Shown: in pieces, positions 24,743 to 36,295 of the stretch | Numbering within the stretch: position 1 is the stretch's first letter | Layout of the letters: each line of letters begins with the position of its first letter | Source: Ulva prolifera | Taxonomy: Eukaryota; Chlorophyta; Ulvophyceae; Ulvales; Ulvaceae | Reading direction: 5' to 3' | Length of the DNA stretch: 64,000 bases | Assembly (NCBI GenBank): GCA_023078555.1 | Contig: CM041199.1 | Span: forward strand, 8,995,315-9,059,314 | Program-made: the position numbers and the translations under genes | Notes under the pieces: generated by a model | Told to the model about the DNA's origin: nothing | What the model saw: only the letters and a program-made list of their open reading frames with translations | The model's database searches: none

Positions 24743-24804
24743 TCACCCCGTGCGTGCATTCGCATGTGCACCTGCCTTGTGCGCTACGAGGCACTTTCAC
24801 AACA

Positions 24805-24809
24805 GAAAC
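24805..24809. repeat. Target-site duplication, right copy
   Basis: GAAAC directly follows the AACA terminus and continues into a normal linker (GAAACCAGGTGG). Joining left flank and right flank through one GAAAC reproduces the uninterrupted satellite seen at 22,180-23,725. Confidence 0.85.
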
Positions 24810-27800
24810 CAGGTGGCTTAAGCAACTCCCAAGCCTGTCTAGGCAACTCCCAAGCATAATTGCATAGATACCAGGTGGCTTAAGCAACTCCCAAGCCTGT
24901 CTCGGCAACTCCCAATCATGTTTGCATAGATACCATGTGGCTTAAGCAACTCCCAAGCCTGTCTACGCAACTCCCAAGCATGTCTAGTCAACTCCTCAGC
25001 ATGTTTGCGTAGAAACAAAGTCGTTTTAGCAACTCCCAAGCATGTCTAGTCAACTCCCAAGCATAATTGCATAGATACCATGTGGCTTAAGCAACTCCCA
25101 AGCATGTCTAGTCAAGTCCCAAGCATGTTTGCATAGAAACCAGGTGGCTTCAGCAACTCCCAAGCCTGTCTAGGCAGCTCCCAAGCATAATTGCATAGAT
25201 ACCAGGTGGCTTAAGCAACTCCCAAGCCTGTCTCGGCAACTCCCAATCATGTTTGCATAGATACCAGGTGGCTTAAGCAACTCCCAAGCCTGTCTAGGCA
25301 ACTCCCAAGCATAATTGCATAGATACCAGGTGGCTTAAGCAACTCCCAAGCCTGTCTACGCAACTCCCAAGCATGTCTAGTCAACTCCTCAGCATGTTTG
25401 CGTAGAAACAAAGTCGTTTTAGCAACTCCCAAGCATGTCTAGTCAAGTCCCAAGCATGTTTGCATAGAAACCAGGTGGCTTCAGCAACTCCCAAGCCTGT
25501 CTAGGCAACTCCCAAGCATAATTGCATAGATACCAGGTGGCTTAAGCAACGCCCAAGCCTGTCTAGTCAACTCCCAAGCATGTTTGCGTAGAAACCAGGT
25601 GGCTTGAGCAACTCCCAAGCCCGTCTAGGCAACTCCCAAGCATGTTTGCGTAGAAACCTGGTCGCTTAAGCAACTTTCAAGCCTGTCTAGGCAACTCCCA
25701 AGCATGTCTACTCAACTCCCAAGCATAATTGCATAGATACCAGGTGGCTTAAGCAACTCCCAAGCCTGTCTAGTCAAGTCCCAAGCATGTTTGCGTAGAA
25801 ACCAGGTGGCTTAAGCAACTCCCAAGCCTGTCTAGGCAACTCCCAAGCATAATTGCATAGATACCAGGTGGCTTAAGCAACTCCCAAGCCTGTCTAGTCA
25901 ACTCCCAAGCATGTTTGCGTAGAAACCAGGTGGCTTAAGCAACTCCCAAGCCCGTCTAGGCAACTCCCATGCATGTTTGCGTAGAAACCTGGTCGCTTAA
26001 GCAACTCCCAAGCCTGTCTAGGCAACTCCCAAGCCTGTCTAGTCAACTCCCAAGCATGTTTGCGTAGAAACCAGGTGGCTTAAGCAACTCCCAAGCCCGT
26101 CTAGGCAACTCCCAAGCATGTTTGCGTAGAAACCTGGTCGCTTAAGCAACTCCCAAGCCTGTCTAGGCAACTCCCAAGCATGTCTACTCAACTCCCAAGC
26201 ATGTTTGCGTAGAAACAAAGTCGTTTTAGCAACTCCCAAGCATGTCTAGTCAACTCCCAAGCATAATTGCATAGATACCAGGTGGCTGAAGCAACTCCCA
26301 AGCCTGTCTGGGCAACTCCCAAGCATAATTGCATAGATACCAGGTGGCTTAAGCAACTCCCAAGCCTGTCTAGGCAACTCCCAAGCATGTCTAGTCAACT
26401 CCCAAGCATGTTAGCGTAGAAACCAGGTGGCTTAAGCAACTCCCAAGCCGGTCTAGTGAACTCCCAAGCACGTTTGCGTAGAAACCAGGTGGCTTAAGCA
26501 ACTCCCAAGCCCGTCTAGGCAACTCCCAAGCATAATTGCATAGATACCATGTGGCTTAAGCAACTCCCAAGCCTGTCCAGGCAACTCCCAAGCATGTCTA
26601 CTCAACTCCCAAGCATGTTTGCGTAGAAACAAAGTCGTTTTAGCAACTCCCAAGCATGTCTAGTCAACTCCCAAGCATAATTGCATAGATACCATGTGGC
26701 TTAAGCAACTCCCAAGCCTGTCTAGGCAACTCCCAAGCATGTTTGCGTAGAAACCTGGTCGCTTAAGCAACTCCCAAGGCTGTCTAGGCAACTCCCAAGC
26801 ATGTCTAGTCTACTCGCAAGCATGTTTGCGTAGAGACCTGGTCGCTTAAGCAACTCCCAAGCCGGTCTAGGCAACTCCCAAACCTGTCTAGTCAACTCCC
26901 AAGCATGTTAGCGTAGAAACCAGGTGGGTTAAGCAACTCCCAAGTCTGTCAAGGCAACTCCCAAGCCCGACTAGTCAACTCCCAAGCATGTTTTTGTAGA
27001 AACCAAGTCGTTCAAGCAACTCCCAAGCCTGTATAGGCAACTCCCAAGCATGTTTGCATAGATACCAGGTGGCTTAAGCAACTCCCAAGCCTGTCTCGGC
27101 TACTCCCAAGCATGTTTGCATAGATACCATGTGGCTTAAGCAACTCCCAAGCCTGTCTAGGCAACACCCAAGCATGGCTAGTCTACTCCCAAGCATGTTT
27201 GCGCAGAAACCAGGTGGGTTAAGCAACTCCCAAGTCTGTCAAGGCAACTCCCAAGCCCGACTAGTCAACTCCCAAGCATGTTTTCGTAGAAACCAAGTCG
27301 TTCAAGCAACTCCCAAGCCTGTATAGGCAACTCCCAAGCATGTTTGCATAGATACCAGGTGGCTTAAGCAACTCCCAAGCCTGTCTCGGCAACTCCCAAT
27401 CATGTTTGCATAGATACCATGTGGCTTAAGCAACTCCCAAGCCTGTCTAGGCAACACCCAAGCATGGCTAGTCTACTCCAAAGCATGTTTGCGCAGAAAC
27501 CAGGTGGGTTAAGCAACTCCCAAGTCTGTCAAGGCAACTCCCAAGCCCGACTAGTCAACTCCCAAGCATGTTTTCGTAGAAACCAAGTCGTTCAAGCAAC
27601 TCCCAAGCCTGTCTAGTCAACTCCCAAGCATGTTTGCGTAGAAACCTGGTGGCTTAAGCAACTCCCAAGCCCGTCTAGGCAACTCCCAAGCATGTTTGCG
27701 TAGAAACCTGGTCGCTTAAGCAACTCCCAAGCCTGTCTAGGCAACTCCCAAGCCTGTCTAGGCAACTCCCAAGCATAATTGCATAGATACCAGGTGGCTT

Positions 27801-30167
27801 AAGCAACTCCCAAGCCTGTCTAGGCAACTCCCAAGCATAATTGCATAGATACCAGGTGGCTTAAGCAACTCCCAAGCCTGTCTACGCAACTCCCAATCAT
27901 GTCTAGTCAACTCCTCAGGATGTTTGCGTAGAAACAAAGTCGTTTTAGCAACTCCCAAGCATGTCTAGTCAACTCCCAAGCATAATTGCATAGATACCAT
28001 GTGGCTTAAGCAACTCCCAAGCATGTCTAGTCAAGTCCCAAGCATGTTTGCGTAGAAACCAGGTTGCTTCAGCAACTCCCAAGCCTGTCTAGGCAACTCC
28101 CAAGCATAATTGCATAGATACCAGGTGGCTTAAGCAACGCCCAAGCCTGTCTAGTCAACTCCCAAGCATGTTTGCGTAGAAACCAGGTGGCTTGAGCAAC
28201 TCCCAAGCCCGTCTAGGCAACTCCCAAGCATAATTGCATAGATACCAGGTGGCTTAAGCAACTCCCAAGCCTGTCTAGTCAACTCCCAAGCATGTTTGCG
28301 TAGAAACCAGGTCGCTTAAGCAACTCCCAAGCCTGTCTAGGCAACTCCCAAGCCCGTCTGGGCAACTCCCAAGCATGTTTGCGTAGAAACCTGGTCGCTT
28401 AAGCAACTTTCAAGCCTGTCTAGGCAACTCCCAAGCATGTCTACTCAACTCCCAAGCATAATTGCATAGATACCAGGTGGCTTAAGCAACTCCCAAGCCT
28501 GTCTAGTCAAGTCCCAAGCATGTTTGCGTAGAAACCAGGTGGCTTAAGCAACTCCCAAGCCTGTCTAGGCAACTCCCAAGCATAATTGCATAGATACCAG
28601 GTGGCTTAAGCAACTCCCAAGCCTGTCTAGTCAACTCCCAAGCATGTTTGCGTAGAAACCAGGTGGCTTAAGCAACTCCCAAGCCCGTCTAGGCAACTCC
28701 CATGCATGTTTGCGTAGAAACCTGGTCGCTTAAGCAACTCCCAAGCCTGTCTAGGCAACTCCCAAGCCTGTCTACTCAACTCCCAAGCATGTTTGCGTAG
28801 AAACAAAGTCGTTTTAGCAACTCCCAAGCATGTCTAGTCAACTCCCAAGCATAATTGCATAGATACCAGGTGGCTGAAGCAACTCCCAAGCCTGTCTAGG
28901 CAACTCCCAAGCATAATTGCATAGATACCAGGTGGCTTAAGCAACTCCCAAGCCTGTCTACGCAACTCCCCAGCATGTCTAGTCAACTCCTCAGCATGTT
29001 TGCGTAGAAACAAAAACGTTTTAGCAACTCCCAAGCATGTCTAGGCAACTCCCAAGCATAATTGCATAGATACCAGGTGGCTGAAGCAACTCCCAAGCCT
29101 GTCTAGGCAACTCCCAAGCATGTCTACTCAACTCCCAAGCATGTTTGCGTAGAAACAAAGTCGTTTTAGCAACTCCCAAGCATGTCTAGTCAACTCCCAA
29201 GCATAATTGCATAGATACCATGTGGCTTAAGCAACTCCCAAGCCTGTCTAGGCAACTCCCAAGCATGTTTGCGTAGAAACCAGGTGGCTTAAGCAACTCC
29301 CAAGCCCGTCTAGGCAACTCCCAAGCATAATTGCATAGATACCATGTGGCTTAAGCAACTCCCAAGCCTGTCTAGGCAACTCCCAAGCATGTTTGCGTAG
29401 AAACCTGGTCGCTTAAGCAACTCCCAAGCCCGTCTAGGCAACTCCCAAGCATAATTGCATAGATACCATGTGGCTTAAGCAACTCCCAAGCCTGTCCAGG
29501 CAACTCCCAAGCATGTCTACTCAACTCCCAAGCATGTTTGCGTAGAAACAAAGTCGTTTTAGCAACTCCCAAGCATGTCTAGTCAACTCCCAAGCATAAT
29601 TGCATAGATACCATGTGGCTTAAGCAACTCCCAAGCATGTCTAGTCAAGTCCCAAGCATGTTTGCATAGAAACCATGTGGCTTCAGCAACTCCCAAGCCT
29701 GTCTAGGCAACTCCCAAGCATAATTGCATAGATACCAGGTGGCTTAAGCAACGCCCAAGCCTGTCTAGTCAACTCCCAAGCATGTTTGCGTAGAAACCAG
29801 GTGGCTTGAGCAACTCCCAAGCCCGTCTAGGCAACTCCCAAGCATGTTTGCGTAGAAACCTGGTCGCTTAAGCAACTTTCAAGCCTGTCTAGGCAACTCC
29901 CAAGCATGTCTACTCAACTCCCAAGCATAATTGCATAGATACCAGGTGGCTTAAGCAACTCCCAAGCCTGTCTAGTCAAGTCCCAAGCATGTTTGCGTAG
30001 AAACCTGGTCGCTTAAGCAACTCCCAAGCCTGTCTAGGCAACTCCCGAGCATAATTGCATAGATACCAGGTGGCTTAAGCAACTCCCAAGCCTGTCTAGT
30101 CAACTCCCAAGCATGTTTGCGTAGAAACCAGGTGGCTTAAGCAACTCCCAAGCCCGTCTAGGCAACT

Positions 30168-33100
30168 CCCATGCATGTTTGCGTAGAAACCTGGTCGCTT
30201 AAGCAACTCCCAAGCCTGTCTAGGCAACTCCCAAGCCTGTCTAGTCAACTCCCAAGCATGTTAGCGTAGAAACCAGGTGGCTTAAGCAACTCCCAAGCCG
30301 GTCTAGTGAACTCCCAAGCACGTTTGCGTAGAAACCAGGTGGCTTAAGCAACTCCCAAGCCCGTCTAGGCAACTCCCAAGCATAATTGCATAGATACCAT
30401 GTGGCTTAAGCAACTCCCAAGCCTGTCCAGGCAACTCCCAAGCATGTCTACTCAACTCCCAAGCATGTTTGCGTAGAAACAAAGTCGTTTTAGCAACTCC
30501 CAAGCATGTCTAGTCAACTCCCAAGCATAATTGCATAGATACCATGTGGCTTAAGCAACTCCCAAGCCTGTCTAGGCAACTCCCAAGCATGTTTGCGTAG
30601 AAACCTGGTCGCTTAAGCAACTCCCAAGGCTGTCTAGGCAACTCCCAAGCATGTCTAGTCTACTCGCAAGCATGTTTGCGTAGAAACCTGGTCGCTTAAG
30701 CAACTCCCAAGCCGGTCTAGGCAACTCCCAAACCTGTCTAGTCAACTCCCAAGCATGTTAGCGTAGAAACCAGGTGGGTTAAGCAACTCCCAAGTCTGTC
30801 AAGGCAACTCCCAAGCCCGACTAGTCAACTCCCAAGCATGTTTTTGTAGAAACCAAGTCGTTCAAGCAACTCCCAAGCCTGTATAGGCAACTCCCAAGCA
30901 TGTTTGCATAGATACCAGGTGGCTTAAGCAACTCCCAAGCCTGTCTCGGCTACTCCCAAGCATGTTTGCATAGATACCATGTGGCTTAAGCAACTCCCAA
31001 GCCTGTCTAGGCAACACCCAAGCATGGCTAGTCTACTCCCAAGCATGTTTGCGCAGAAACCAGGTGGGTTAAGCAACTCCCAAGTCTGTCAAGGCAACTC
31101 CCAAGCCCGACTAGTCAACTCCCAAGCATGTTTTCGTAGAAACCAAGTCGTTCAAGCAACTCCCAAGCCTGTATAGGCAACTCCCAAGCATGTTTGCATA
31201 GATACCAGGTGGCTTAAGCAACTCCCAAGCCTGTCTCGGCAACTCCCAATCATGTTTGCATAGATACCATGTGGCTTAAGCAACTCCCAAGCCTGTCTAG
31301 GCAACACCCAAGCATGGCTAGTCTACTCCAAAGCATGTTTGCGCAGAAACCAGGTGGGTTAAGCAACTCCCAAGTCTGTCAAGGCAACTCCCAAGCCCGA
31401 CTAGTCAACTCCCAAGCATGTTTTCGTAGAAACCAAGTCGTTCAAGCAACTCCCAAGCCTGTCTAGTCAACTCCCAAGCATGTTTGCGTAGAAACCTGGT
31501 GGCTTAAGCAACTCCCAAGCCCGTCTAGGCAACTCCCAAGCATGTTTGCGTAGAAACCTGGTCGCTTAAGCAACTCCCAAGCCTGTCTAGGCAACTCCCA
31601 AGCCTGTCTAGTCAACTCCCAAGCATGTTAGCGTAGAAACCAGGTGGCTTAAGCAACTCCCAAGCATGTCTAGTCAACTCCCAAGCATAATTGCATAGAT
31701 ACCAGGTGGCTGAAGCAACTCCCAAGCCTGTCTAGGCAACTCCCAAGCATAATTGCATAGATACCAGGTGGCTTAAGCAACTCCCAAGCCTGTCTACGCA
31801 ACTCCCCAGCATGTCTAGTCAACTCCTCAGCATGTTTGCGTAGAAACAAAAACGTTTTATCAACTCCCAAGCATGTCTAGGCAACTCCCAAGCATAATTG
31901 CATAGATACCAGGTGGCTGAAGCAACTCCCAAGCCTGTCTAGGCAACTCCCAAGCATGTCTACTCAACTCCCAAGCATGTTTGCGTAGAAACAAAGTCGT
32001 TTTAGCAACTCCCAAGCATGTCTAGTCAACTCCCAAGCATAATTGCATAGATACCATGTGGCTTAAGCAACTCCCAAGCCTGTCTAGGCAACTCCCAAGC
32101 ATGTTTGCGTAGAAACCAGGTGGCTTAAGCAACTCCCAAGCCCGTCTAGGCAACTCCCAAGCATAATTGCATAGATACCATGTGGCTTAAGCAACTCCCA
32201 AGCCTGTCTAGGCAACTCCCAAGCATGTTTGCGTAGAAACCTGGTCGCTTAAGCAACTCCCAAGCCCGTCTAGGCAACTCCCAAGCATAATTGCATAGAT
32301 ACCATGTGGCTTAAGCAACTCCCAAGCCTGTCCAGGCAACTCCCAAGCATGTCTACTCAACTCCCAAGCATGTTTGCGTAGAAACAAAGTCGTTTTAGCA
32401 ACTCCCAAGCATGTCTAGTCAACTCCCAAGCATAATTGCATAGATACCATGTGGCTTAAGCAACTCCCAAGCATGTCTAGTCAAGTCCCAAGCATGTTTG
32501 CATAGAAACCAGGTGGCTTCAGCAACTCCCAAGCCTGTCTAGGCAACTCCCAAGCATAATTGCATAGATACCAGGTGGCTTAAGCAACGCCCAAGCCTGT
32601 CTAGTCAACTCCCAAGCATGTTTGCGTAGAAACCAGGTGGCTTGAGCAACTCCCAAGCCCGTCTAGGCAACTCCCAAGCATGTTTGCGTAGAAACCTGGT
32701 CGCTTAAGCAACTTTCAAGCCTGTCTAGGCAACTCCCAAGCATGTCTACTCAACTCCCAAGCATAATTGCATAGATACCAGGTGGCTTAAGCAACTCCCA
32801 AGCCTGTCTAGTCAAGTCCCAAGCATGTTTGCGTAGAAACCTGGTCGCTTAAGCAACTCCCAAGCCTGTCTAGGCAACTCCCAAGCCTGTCTAGGCAACT
32901 CCCAAGCATAATTGCATAGATACCAGGTGGCTTAAGCAACTCCCAAGCCTGTCTAGGCAACTCCCAAGCATAATTGCATAGATACCAGGTGGCTTAAGCA
33001 ACTCCCAAGCCTGTCTACGCAACTCCCAAGCATGTCTAGTCAACTCCTCAGCATGTTTGCGTAGAAACAAAGTCGTTTTAGCAACTCCCAAGCATGTCTA

Positions 33101-33231
33101 GTCAACTCCCAAGCATAATTGCATAGATACCATGTGGCTTAAGCAACTCCCAAGCATGTCTAGTCAAGTCCCAAGCATGTTTGCATAGAAACCAGGTGGC
33201 TTCAGCAACTCCCAAGCCTGTCTAGGCAACT
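30168..33231 (+). repeat. 3,064-bp tandem duplication, copy 1
   Basis: The unit starts within the monomer tail CCCATGCATG and is followed directly by copy 2. It contains one paired marker block (30,979/31,269) and the rare variant GTTTTATCAACTCCC near 31,854. 3,064 equals 44 x 62 + 16 x 21. Confidence 0.85.
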
Positions 33232-36200
33232 CCCATGCATGTTTGCGTAGAAACCTGGTCGCTTAAGCAACTCCCAAGCCTGTCTAGGCAACTCCCAAGC
33301 CTGTCTAGTCAACTCCCAAGCATGTTAGCGTAGAAACCAGGTGGCTTAAGCAACTCCCAAGCCGGTCTAGTGAACTCCCAAGCACGTTTGCGTAGAAACC
33401 AGGTGGCTTAAGCAACTCCCAAGCCCGTCTAGGCAACTCCCAAGCATAATTGCATAGATACCATGTGGCTTAAGCAACTCCCAAGCCTGTCCAGGCAACT
33501 CCCAAGCATGTCTACTCAACTCCCAAGCATGTTTGCGTAGAAACAAAGTCGTTTTAGCAACTCCCAAGCATGTCTAGTCAACTCCCAAGCATAATTGCAT
33601 AGATACCATGTGGCTTAAGCAACTCCCAAGCCTGTCTAGGCAACTCCCAAGCATGTTTGCGTAGAAACCTGGTCGCTTAAGCAACTCCCAAGGCTGTCTA
33701 GGCAACTCCCAAGCATGTCTAGTCTACTCGCAAGCATGTTTGCGTAGAAACCTGGTCGCTTAAGCAACTCCCAAGCCGGTCTAGGCAACTCCCAAACCTG
33801 TCTAGTCAACTCCCAAGCATGTTAGCGTAGAAACCAGGTGGGTTAAGCAACTCCCAAGTCTGTCAAGGCAACTCCCAAGCCCGACTAGTCAACTCCCAAG
33901 CATGTTTTTGTAGAAACCAAGTCGTTCAAGCAACTCCCAAGCCTGTATAGGCAACTCCCAAGCATGTTTGCATAGATACCAGGTGGCTTAAGCAACTCCC
34001 AAGCCTGTCTCGGCTACTCCCAAGCATGTTTGCATAGATACCATGTGGCTTAAGCAACTCCCAAGCCTGTCTAGGCAACACCCAAGCATGGCTAGTCTAC
34101 TCCCAAGCATGTTTGCGCAGAAACCAGGTGGGTTAAGCAACTCCCAAGTCTGTCAAGGCAACTCCCAAGCCCGACTAGTCAACTCCCAAGCATGTTTTCG
34201 TAGAAACCAAGTCGTTCAAGCAACTCCCAAGCCTGTATAGGCAACTCCCAAGCATGTTTGCATAGATACCAGGTGGCTTAAGCAACTCCCAAGCCTGTCT
34301 CGGCAACTCCCAATCATGTTTGCATAGATACCATGTGGCTTAAGCAACTCCCAAGCCTGTCTAGGCAACACCCAAGCATGGCTAGTCTACTCCAAAGCAT
34401 GTTTGCGCAGAAACCAGGTGGGTTAAGCAACTCCCAAGTCTGTCAAGGCAACTCCCAAGCCCGACTAGTCAACTCCCAAGCATGTTTTCGTAGAAACCAA
34501 GTCGTTCAAGCAACTCCCAAGCCTGTCTAGTCAACTCCCAAGCATGTTTGCGTAGAAACCTGGTGGCTTAAGCAACTCCCAAGCCCGTCTAGGCAACTCC
34601 CAAGCATGTTTGCGTAGAAACCTGGTCGCTTAAGCAACTCCCAAGCCTGTCTAGGCAACTCCCAAGCCTGTCTAGTCAACTCCCAAGCATGTTAGCGTAG
34701 AAACCAGGTGGCTTAAGCAACTCCCAAGCATGTCTAGTCAACTCCCAAGCATAATTGCATAGATACCAGGTGGCTGAAGCAACTCCCAAGCCTGTCTAGG
34801 CAACTCCCAAGCATAATTGCATAGATACCAGGTGGCTTAAGCAACTCCCAAGCCTGTCTACGCAACTCCCCAGCATGTCTAGTCAACTCCTCAGCATGTT
34901 TGCGTAGAAACAAAAACGTTTTATCAACTCCCAAGCATGTCTAGGCAACTCCCAAGCATAATTGCATAGATACCAGGTGGCTGAAGCAACTCCCAAGCCT
35001 GTCTAGGCAACTCCCAAGCATGTCTACTCAACTCCCAAGCATGTTTGCGTAGAAACAAAGTCGTTTTAGCAACTCCCAAGCATGTCTAGTCAACTCCCAA
35101 GCATAATTGCATAGATACCATGTGGCTTAAGCAACTCCCAAGCCTGTCTAGGCAACTCCCAAGCATGTTTGCGTAGAAACCAGGTGGCTTAAGCAACTCC
35201 CAAGCCCGTCTAGGCAACTCCCAAGCATAATTGCATAGATACCATGTGGCTTAAGCAACTCCCAAGCCTGTCTAGGCAACTCCCAAGCATGTTTGCGTAG
35301 AAACCTGGTCGCTTAAGCAACTCCCAAGCCCGTCTAGGCAACTCCCAAGCATAATTGCATAGATACCATGTGGCTTAAGCAACTCCCAAGCCTGTCCAGG
35401 CAACTCCCAAGCATGTCTACTCAACTCCCAAGCATGTTTGCGTAGAAACAAAGTCGTTTTAGCAACTCCCAAGCATGTCTAGTCAACTCCCAAGCATAAT
35501 TGCATAGATACCATGTGGCTTAAGCAACTCCCAAGCATGTCTAGTCAAGTCCCAAGCATGTTTGCATAGAAACCAGGTGGCTTCAGCAACTCCCAAGCCT
35601 GTCTAGGCAACTCCCAAGCATAATTGCATAGATACCAGGTGGCTCAAGCAACGCCCAAGCCTGTCTAGTCAACTCCCAAGCATGTTTGCGTAGAAACCAG
35701 GTGGCTTGAGCAACTCCCAAGCCCGTCTAGGCAACTCCCAAGCATGTTTGCGTAGAAACCTGGTCGCTTAAGCAACTTTCAAGCCTGTCTAGGCAACTCC
35801 CAAGCATGTCTACTCAACTCCCAAGCATAATTGCATAGATACCAGGTGGCTTAAGCAACTCCCAAGCCTGTCTAGTCAAGTCCCAAGCATGTTTGCGTAG
35901 AAACCTGGTCGCTTAAGCAACTCCCAAGCCTGTCTAGGCAACTCCCAAGCCTGTCTAGGCAACTCCCAAGCATAATTGCATAGATACCAGGTGGCTTAAG
36001 CAACTCCCAAGCCTGTCTAGGCAACTCCCAAGCATAATTGCATAGATACCAGGTGGCTTAAGCAACTCCCAAGCCTGTCTACGCAACTCCCAAGCATGTC
36101 TAGTCAACTCCTCAGCATGTTTGCGTAGAAACAAAGTCGTTTTAGCAACTCCCAAGCATGTCTAGTCAACTCCCAAGCATAATTGCATAGATACCATGTG

Positions 36201-36295
36201 GCTTAAGCAACTCCCAAGCATGTCTAGTCAAGTCCCAAGCATGTTTGCATAGAAACCAGGTGGCTTCAGCAACTCCCAAGCCTGTCTAGGCAACT
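33232..36295 (+). repeat. 3,064-bp tandem duplication, copy 2
   Basis: This is a near-identical copy of 30,168-33,231. One clear difference is C at 35,645 (GGCTCAAG) for T at 32,581. The variant GTTTTATCAACTCCC recurs near 34,918. The junction at about 33,200-33,240 is a hybrid monomer: the GGCTTCAGC linker type carries the CCCATGCATG tail that elsewhere follows a different linker. Such a join is expected from unequal exchange. Confidence 0.85.

Larger units (their letters stand above)
24057..24804 (-). mobile_element. TRIM-like miniature LTR retrotransposon (non-autonomous)
   Basis: This 748-bp insertion is unrelated to the satellite. It consists of two identical 278-bp direct terminal repeats (24057-24334 and 24527-24804) around a 192-bp interior. 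Each terminal repeat begins TGTT and ends AACA, a short inverted terminus typical of LTRs. A 5-bp direct repeat, GAAAC, flanks the element. On the minus strand a polypurine tract lies against one LTR and a partial tRNA-iMet primer-binding site against the other, which gives the orientation. There is no gag, protease, reverse transcriptase, RNase H or integrase sequence. Size and layout fit TRIM elements, which depend on the enzymes of an autonomous relative. Identical LTRs imply a recent insertion, because both LTRs are copied from one template at integration. A large internal deletion of a bigger element is possible but less likely, since both priming sites sit where expected. Confidence 0.88.
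24527..24804 (-). repeat. 5' LTR of the TRIM-like element
   Basis: This 278-bp terminal repeat is identical to 24057-24334 at an offset of 470 bp. In element orientation it starts TGTTGTG at 24804 and ends GAACA at 24527. As the upstream LTR it would hold the promoter. A CACGTG core lies about 63 nt in, and TGTATAGG, a weak TATA-like string, lies about 112 nt in. Neither proves transcription. The adjacent primer-binding site marks this as the 5' LTR. Confidence 0.88.
22180..26133 (+). repeat. 1,655-bp tandem duplication interrupted by the TRIM element
   Basis: Segment 22,180-22,401 matches 23,835-24,056, the left flank of the element. Segment 22,397-23,725 matches 24,805-26,133, the right flank. 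Subtracting the 748-bp element and one 5-bp target repeat makes both offsets 1,655 bp. A private G (GGCAGCTCCC) is present at both 22,769 and 25,177. The duplication therefore existed as continuous satellite before the element landed. Confidence 0.82.

Noticed and set aside
24057..24804. Plus-strand orientation for the LTR element
   Set aside because: After the left LTR the plus strand reads CCTCCCCCC, unlike a primer-binding site, and there is no purine run before the right LTR. The minus strand has both signals in place.
24057..24804. DNA transposon or MITE
   Set aside because: The terminal repeats are long direct repeats, not long inverted repeats. TG...CA-type ends plus a purine tract fit an LTR element.
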